Part shown: positions 59,703 to 64,000 of the stretch, piece by piece
Layout: each line of letters begins with the position of its first letter
Position numbering within the stretch: the stretch's first letter is position 1
Source: Deltaproteobacteria bacterium
GTDB taxonomy: Bacteria > Myxococcota_A > UBA9160 > SZUA-336
DNA: 64,000 nucleotides
Direction: 5' to 3'
NCBI GenBank assembly: GCA_029261895.1
Contig: JAJDAK010000012.1
Location: 1 to 64,000 of the forward strand
The notes under the pieces: model-generated
Databases searched by the model: none
The model's input: the letters and a program-made list of their open reading frames with translations, nothing else
Told to the model about the DNA's origin: nothing
Made by a program: the position numbers and the translations under genes

Positions 59703-60649
59703 CCGTGAATCCAGCGCTTCACGGTTGTATCTTGCTGTTCTCCGTCGCACTGCTTTGGTTCGGCGCTGAATGGGTCGTGATGGCCGCCTCGCGCATCGCT
59801 CGGCGCTTCAAACTTCCCGATCTGATTATCGGCGCAACCATCGTCGCACTCGGCACGTCCTCGCCCGAGATTTGTGTGACGCTCTTGGCCGCATTCGAAG
59901 GCCAACCCGATATCTCTGTCGGCAACGTCGTCGGTTCCAATATTTTCAATGCTGGACTGATTCTCGGCAGTTGCGCGGTGATTTGGACGATTCCAACATC
60001 GCGACCCATCGTCTTTCGCGACACACCGGTCCTGCTGTTTTCCTCGGCGTTGCTTTTGGTGTTTTTGTTGGATCACACGCTCGGACGCGCCGAAGGTTTG
60101 TTGATGATGGCGCTGCTCGGCGGGTACATCGCATACATGATCCACCGGGGTCGTGATGAGATTCACAGCCTCGATGATTTGACCTGCGGTGTCGCGACAC
60201 CCTTCGACTACATTCGCCTCGCCACCGGCCTAGCGGCCATCCTCGCTGGCGCGCATTTCCTCGTCGACTCGGCCTCAGTGCTTGCACGGATGTGGGGCAT
60301 AGAGGAATGGGCGATCGGCATTACGATCGTGGCGGGTGGCACGTCGTTGCCCGAACTCGCGACCGCGTTGATCGCCGGCAAGCAAGGTCGCACCGAGATG
60401 ATGGCGGGAATGTTAATTGGCAGCGATATCTTCAACTTACTCGGAGTACTTGGGTTAGCCGCGTTCATTCATCCACTCGGAATTAATCCCACCGCGACGC
60501 GCGGCGTCTTCATGATGGTGGGAATGGTGGGCATCCTGCTGCTGTTCATGCGCAGCGGTTGGCGACTCTCGCGCACGGAAGGTTGCCTGTTGATCGGGCT
60601 CGCGTTTGCACGCTGGAGCCGCGATCTCGCACCCGGTATCTGGAACTAG
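59699..60649 (+). CDS. CaCA family Na+(K+)/Ca2+ exchanger (YrbG-like)
   Basis: A 316-residue membrane protein with the two inverted alpha repeats of cation/Ca2+ exchangers: [18 protein letters not shown] with [12 protein letters not shown], and [17 protein letters not shown] with [12 protein letters not shown]. About ten helices are seen. The acidic residue of each GTS.PE is kept, so ion binding is predicted. It is translationally coupled to purE by a 4-nt overlap, and its stop overlaps the convergent greB stop by 4 nt. The exact ion pair is not determined. Confidence 0.92.
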   Translation: MTVNPALHGCILLFSVALLWFGAEWVVMAASRIARRFKLPDLIIGATIVALGTSSPEICVTLLAAFEGQPDISVGNVVGSNIFNAGLILGSCAVIWTIPTSRPIVFRDTPVLLFSSALLLVFLLDHTLGRAEGLLMMALLGGYIAYMIHRGRDEIHSLDDLTCGVATPFDYIRLATGLAAILAGAHFLVDSASVLARMWGIEEWAIGITIVAGGTSLPELATALIAGKQGRTEMMAGMLIGSDIFNLLGVLGLAAFIHPLGINPTATRGVFMMVGMVGILLLFMRSGWRLSRTEGCLLIGLAFARWSRDLAPGIWN

Positions 60650-61155
60650 GGCTTTTCGTATTCGACCGCGACCACTTGGAATGTCGCGCGTCCCTTGGGT
60701 CGTTGCACCGTGACTTCGTCGCCTTCGCATTTTCCCAGTAAAACGCGACCCACGGGCGAATCGATACTGATCTCACCGTGATCGACATCGGTCTCATCGG
60801 GACCCACCAAGCGATACCGCGATTCGTCGCCCGCCTCGTCTTCCACCGTGACCCAAGCGCCGAAAAACGCACGATCGGGCGGGTCCTCTGGCGGTGGCAC
60901 GACCTTAAGGTCATCCAGCCGCTTCGAAAGGTATCGCAAGCGTCGATCGATTTCGCGCAAGCGCTTCTTGCCATAAATGTATTCCGCGTTTTCGGAACGA
61001 TCCCCCATTGCCGCTGCGTCAGAGACCTCACGCGTCACCCTTGGGCGCTCCACTTTCCAAAGCTGATCGAGCTCCGCAACCAACTTTGCATGGCCCTTGG
61101 GCGTAATGTAATTCGGTCGGCCAAGTGCGCCGGGTTTTGAATTCGTGTCGGACAC
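60646..61155 (-). CDS. greB: Transcription elongation factor GreB
   Basis: A 169-residue Gre factor that restarts backtracked RNA polymerase. The N-terminal coiled coil spans about 20-85 with the acidic tip [25 protein letters not shown]. The C-terminal FKBP-like domain has [22 protein letters not shown] and [16 protein letters not shown]. GreB is favoured over GreA by the [16 protein letters not shown] segment. It is a single gene, convergent to the exchanger and divergent from the next operon by 46 nt. Confidence 0.93.
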   Translation of the reverse strand: MSDTNSKPGALGRPNYITPKGHAKLVAELDQLWKVERPRVTREVSDAAAMGDRSENAEYIYGKKRLREIDRRLRYLSKRLDDLKVVPPPEDPPDRAFFGAWVTVEDEAGDESRYRLVGPDETDVDHGEISIDSPVGRVLLGKCEGDEVTVQRPKGRATFQVVAVEYEKP

Positions 61156-61201
61156 AAATGGATGTTAGTCAACCGACCCCAATTCGCGCTATCGTGGCCG
61201 C

Positions 61202-61846
61202 GTGATTTGGGTGTGGATCGTAATCGCGGGCCTTTCGATGCTGGCCGCCATGCGCGTCTTTTGGGGCTACCCGAAAAGACCGCAAGGCATTCGCCTGCTC
61301 GCCCGAGGTGAAGCTGCGTTTCTCGCGGCAGCAGCAGACGTGATCTTTCCTGAAGGCGGCCCATTGCCACCGTCGGGAAGCGAAGCCGGCGTTCCGCGCT
61401 ATCTCGATGGGTATCTGCGCCTACTCCCCACCACCCAGCGTCGTTTGATACGCATGCTCTTCTTCCTGCTCGAACACGGCACAATTATTTTCCCGGCCGA
61501 CGGTCGTGGCGGCCGCCGGCGCTTTACGCGCTTAACCCTACACGGGCAGGTCGCGTACATGCGTAGCTGGCACGCCGGTCGTTACGGCTGGCAACGCCTG
61601 GTCTTCACCGCTTTCCGCGCGATTCTCGGTACCGCGTATTTGGGCGATGGGCAGGTGCTCGGCCATCTCGGTCTGGGACCCAAACGATTTTCTACACCCG
61701 TGATCGAAGCCGACTTGCTCTGGCCACGTATCGGTCGACCGCCGAGCCAAATCAGCGTAACGCGTCACGACCTCACACCCATTCCCAACACGATTCCACT
61801 CATTCCAAGCGGACCCACCGAGCCTGGCTACGAGGTGCCGCAATGA
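61202..61846 (+). CDS. Small-subunit-like partner of the GMC oxidoreductase
   Basis: A 214-residue protein starting at a GTG. It has an N-terminal membrane helix or signal anchor (about 2-18) and a mostly helical domain: LARGEAAFLAAAADVIFPEGG, YLDGYLRLLPTTQRRLIRMLF, RFTRLTLHGQVAYMRSW. This resembles gluconate 2-dehydrogenase subunit 3-like proteins, which accompany GMC flavoprotein subunits. The following GMC gene overlaps by 4 nt. It may help fold, anchor or export its partner. No cofactor motif is visible. The assignment rests on context and weak resemblance. Confidence 0.65.
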   Translation: MIWVWIVIAGLSMLAAMRVFWGYPKRPQGIRLLARGEAAFLAAAADVIFPEGGPLPPSGSEAGVPRYLDGYLRLLPTTQRRLIRMLFFLLEHGTIIFPADGRGGRRRFTRLTLHGQVAYMRSWHAGRYGWQRLVFTAFRAILGTAYLGDGQVLGHLGLGPKRFSTPVIEADLLWPRIGRPPSQISVTRHDLTPIPNTIPLIPSGPTEPGYEVPQ

Positions 61847-63369
61847 ACGCGGGCAACGTACGCGTCTTCGCAGAATACGACGCAGACTTTCACGAGGAAA
61901 CCGACGTCGTTGTCGTGGGCTCCGGCCCTGGCGGCGCAGTCGTTGCGAAAGAACTTGCCTGCGCGGGTCATGACGTTTTACTGCTCGAAGAGGGCCCGCC
62001 CTACACGCCTGACGACTTTGTGCAGGACGGCGGCTATTCGATGGCACGCGTGATGCGCGAAGGTGGACTCCGCACAACGCGTGGGACCATGCTGGCAACG
62101 ATGCAAGCCAACGCTCTGGGCGGGGGGTCTTTGGTCAATTCCGCGATTAGCGTGCGCGCACCGGATTTCACTTTGGATCAATGGTGTGCTGAGTTTGAAC
62201 TCTCGCGAACCACGCGAAAAGATCTCGACCCCCACTACGACGCGGTTGAGAAGTTTCTCGGCATCGGCCCGACACCTCCCAATGTAATGGGGCGTCGCAA
62301 CACTTTATTTCGTGATGCGTGCAAAACGCTCGGCTATTCGAGCGAACCGATGCCACGCAACGTTAGAGGCTGCCGCGGAAGCGGCGAATGTTTCACCGGT
62401 TGCCGCGCACGTGCAAAACAAAGCATGGACATCAGTTACGTACCGGAAGCCGTGCGCGCGGGCGCGCGGGTACTGACTTCGGTTCAAGTACAACGCATCC
62501 TTACCGACGGTGCACGAGCGATCGGCCTTACCGGCCAGGTCGTGCAGCCTTTCACCGGAAAGACTTCGCATCGCTTCGAGATTCGTACCAAGAAGATCGT
62601 CTTGGCCGCGGGTGTACTCGCCACACCGCTCATCCTGAAACACAGCGACAACGCGGCGAACGATTCAGGGCATGTCGGCCGGAATCTTCAGTTCCATCCA
62701 GGTGTAGGGATCATGGGGATTTTTCCCGAGCGTACCGACCCGCAGTTCGGCGCAACACAGGGCTATCAATCGCTGGAATTCCTGAGGGAGGGATTCAAAC
62801 TTGAAACCCTTTGGGCGGCACCCAACGTCATCGCGGTGCGGATGCCCGGCTTTGGTCATGCGTTGAAGGAGCGGCTCGCTGAAACGCCCTACTCCGCAAT
62901 CTGGGACGGTTTCGTGTCAACCAAGCAGTCCTTCGGTCGCGTGCGCGCAAGGCGCGGCAGCATGACACCGAAGCTGACGTGGAAATTTCATCCCGATGAT
63001 TTGCAAGTATTGGGGCGCGTGTCGTGGATTCTCACCGAAATGTTTTTCGCGGCTGGCGCGCGGAAAGTCCTACCAGGAATCGGCCGCGTACCCGATGAAT
63101 TGTTCTCGCTTGAAGAGGCGGAGACCTTGCGTGATCGGGAGTATCGACACAGCGATTTCGTACTCGCGGGTACCCACGTCTTCGGCTCAACCCGCATGCA
63201 CGGCAACCCACAGCATGGCGTCGTTGATGAATTCGGTCGCTGCCATGATTGGGAGAATCTCTTCATCACGGATACGGGCGTGATTCCTTCGAGCCCTTCC
63301 GTCAACCCGATGCTGACTTGCATGGCGTTGGCCCATCGATCAGCACAGCAGATTGCCAGCGAGTTATAG
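61843..63369 (+). CDS. GMC family FAD oxidoreductase
   Basis: A 508-residue flavoprotein. The FAD-binding motif is DVVVVGSGPGGAVVAKELA with LLLEEG, then LGGGSLVNSAISVRAP. A cysteine-rich segment CRGSGECFTGCRARAKQSMD follows, as in the cholesterol-oxidase/gluconate-dehydrogenase-like subgroup. The C-terminal GMC_oxred_C has GTHVFGSTRMHGNP and ITDTGVIPSSPSVNPMLTCMALA. It lacks a signal peptide of its own. It oxidises an alcohol or steroid-like hydroxyl; the substrate is not assignable. The acyl-CoA dehydrogenase and SCP-x thiolase elsewhere in the window allow, but do not prove, a steroid/lipid link. Confidence 0.9.
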   Translation: MNAGNVRVFAEYDADFHEETDVVVVGSGPGGAVVAKELACAGHDVLLLEEGPPYTPDDFVQDGGYSMARVMREGGLRTTRGTMLATMQANALGGGSLVNSAISVRAPDFTLDQWCAEFELSRTTRKDLDPHYDAVEKFLGIGPTPPNVMGRRNTLFRDACKTLGYSSEPMPRNVRGCRGSGECFTGCRARAKQSMDISYVPEAVRAGARVLTSVQVQRILTDGARAIGLTGQVVQPFTGKTSHRFEIRTKKIVLAAGVLATPLILKHSDNAANDSGHVGRNLQFHPGVGIMGIFPERTDPQFGATQGYQSLEFLREGFKLETLWAAPNVIAVRMPGFGHALKERLAETPYSAIWDGFVSTKQSFGRVRARRGSMTPKLTWKFHPDDLQVLGRVSWILTEMFFAAGARKVLPGIGRVPDELFSLEEAETLRDREYRHSDFVLAGTHVFGSTRMHGNPQHGVVDEFGRCHDWENLFITDTGVIPSSPSVNPMLTCMALAHRSAQQIASEL

Positions 63370-63389
63370 TCACCACCAGGAGGTCAATG

Positions 63390-64000
63390 ATGAGCGATAT
63401 CGAAAACATTGCACGCGCACTCCAGGCTACGCTGGTCAATCGCGAGGACTTGGCCAAGGTCATCGAAGAAGTATCGTCCGATCAACGCATCGCGATGATG
63501 GAATCGATCGACGGTAGCGGTCAGGCGAAGATCTGGAACGCATGTGAGGGACACGGAGTCAGCATTCAAGACCTCGTACCGGCGTCGCTTGGACCGTTGA
63601 AACCGGTGATTTTCCACGGCAAGAACTCACTGCCGGCATTTACGCGCTTCCAGAAACGCTTCTGTCGACCGTCGGCCGATGAATCAGCCGATGTGCTCTG
63701 GGGCTATAACTACCAACCGGCTACTTGGCTCGCGCCGCTGACCGGACCCGGGTATTTCGTTGCCTACGATTCGGAAAGCCCGCTCGGTGGCGTGGCAATC
63801 GACTATCGCCGCGTGCCGCATGCTCGTCCGTCGGATTGGCCCGAGATTCACGACAATAAATACCGGCTCTCCCGATTCATTTATAACGGGATGGTCGACT
63901 ATCTGCGCCGTGTCTCCGAGCACGTCTACATTGGGCGAGCCACCCGCGCAGAAAAGGAATTGCCCAACTACTTCTTACTCTGTCGTGAGGATCCAACTCG
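63390..64000 (+). CDS. Unrecognised protein, truncated by the window end
   Basis: An open frame of at least 203 codons that runs off the right edge, so its 3' end is missing. AGGAGGT lies 5 nt before the ATG at 63390 (another ATG is at 63387), a near-perfect ribosome-binding site, so it is surely translated. It begins SDIENIARALQATLVNREDL and later reads LPAFTRFQKRFCRPSADE and DYRRVPHARPSDWPEIHD. It follows the GMC oxidoreductase by 20 nt and probably belongs to the same operon. I recognise no family, motif, signal peptide or membrane helix. A lipid-metabolism accessory is only a guess from context. Confidence 0.8.
   Translation, partial: MSDIENIARALQATLVNREDLAKVIEEVSSDQRIAMMESIDGSGQAKIWNACEGHGVSIQDLVPASLGPLKPVIFHGKNSLPAFTRFQKRFCRPSADESADVLWGYNYQPATWLAPLTGPGYFVAYDSESPLGGVAIDYRRVPHARPSDWPEIHDNKYRLSRFIYNGMVDYLRRVSEHVYIGRATRAEKELPNYFLLCREDPT

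Overview
The window reads as chromosomal DNA of a Gram-negative bacterium. It carries lpxC (lipid A synthesis), several lipobox proteins, a periplasm-facing multihaem lipoprotein, and no plasmid, phage or CRISPR signature. The gene order rimP-nusA-infB-ylxP-rbfA-truB-rpsO-pnp-M16 peptidase-dut, the YebC-ruvC-ruvA-ruvB block, the NtrYX pair, the very large TPR protein and the TPR-bearing Ser/Thr kinase together suggest a deltaproteobacterial-type lineage (Myxococcota/Desulfobacterota neighbourhood). This placement is inferred from gene content only. Nearly every base is coding, with many 1-4 nt gaps or ATGA-type overlaps and several TTG/GTG starts supported by Shine-Dalgarno sequences.

Region 1 (79-21523, all on the minus strand, read right to left): an NtrY-like histidine kinase and NtrX-like sigma-54 activator, then rimI, pyrK and pyrD. 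After a terminator comes the translation/transcription operon rimP-nusA-infB-ylxP-rbfA-truB. rpsO has its own promoter and terminator, and a long hairpin precedes pnp. Downstream lie an M16 peptidase, dut, cdsA, purB and purS, and finally a three-gene carbamoyltransferase/SxtJ/DUF5989 cassette of the SxtI-SxtJ-SxtK kind.

Region 2 (21633-31584): a 2588-aa TPR protein, then an accessory stretch. This holds three perfect copies of a 48-bp tandem repeat and a REP-associated tyrosine transposase (RAYT) bracketed by two copies of a REP-like element. lpxC follows on the minus strand behind a long leader with two DnaA-box-like sites.

Region 3 (31868-40798): a membrane-anchored TPR/Ser-Thr kinase, a TauE/SafE permease, ruvB-ruvA-ruvC and a YebC regulator on the minus strand. 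On the plus strand is an unusual Hsp70 paralogue whose lid is replaced by an acidic tail, overlapped by a J-domain/TPR partner.

Region 4 (40827-52903): a DUF35 zinc-ribbon protein paired with an SCP-x type thiolase, a SufU-like protein, and a lipoprotein fusing two thioredoxin folds to a duplicated tetrahaem (octahaem) cytochrome module. This last gene is chained by overlaps to a family 4 uracil-DNA glycosylase, a ceramidase-like secreted protein and aroE. An oxidoreductase and an acyl-CoA dehydrogenase run on the minus strand, then a three-gene GldA/GldF/GldG-like ABC exporter on the plus strand.

Region 5 (53139-64000): a DsbA-like lipoprotein, a DUF1499 membrane protein, a CDF metal exporter and an IF-1. 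A TetR regulator is followed by its likely target, a di-iron ferritin-like oxidase. Next come nhaA, a class II-like purE, a CaCA exchanger and greB. The window ends with a GMC flavoprotein, its small-subunit-like partner, and an unrecognised gene cut by the window edge.

I found no tRNA, rRNA or CRISPR array. The most interesting items are the octahaem/double-thioredoxin lipoprotein, the lid-less Hsp70 with its J partner, the RAYT island and the rpsO-pnp hairpin.
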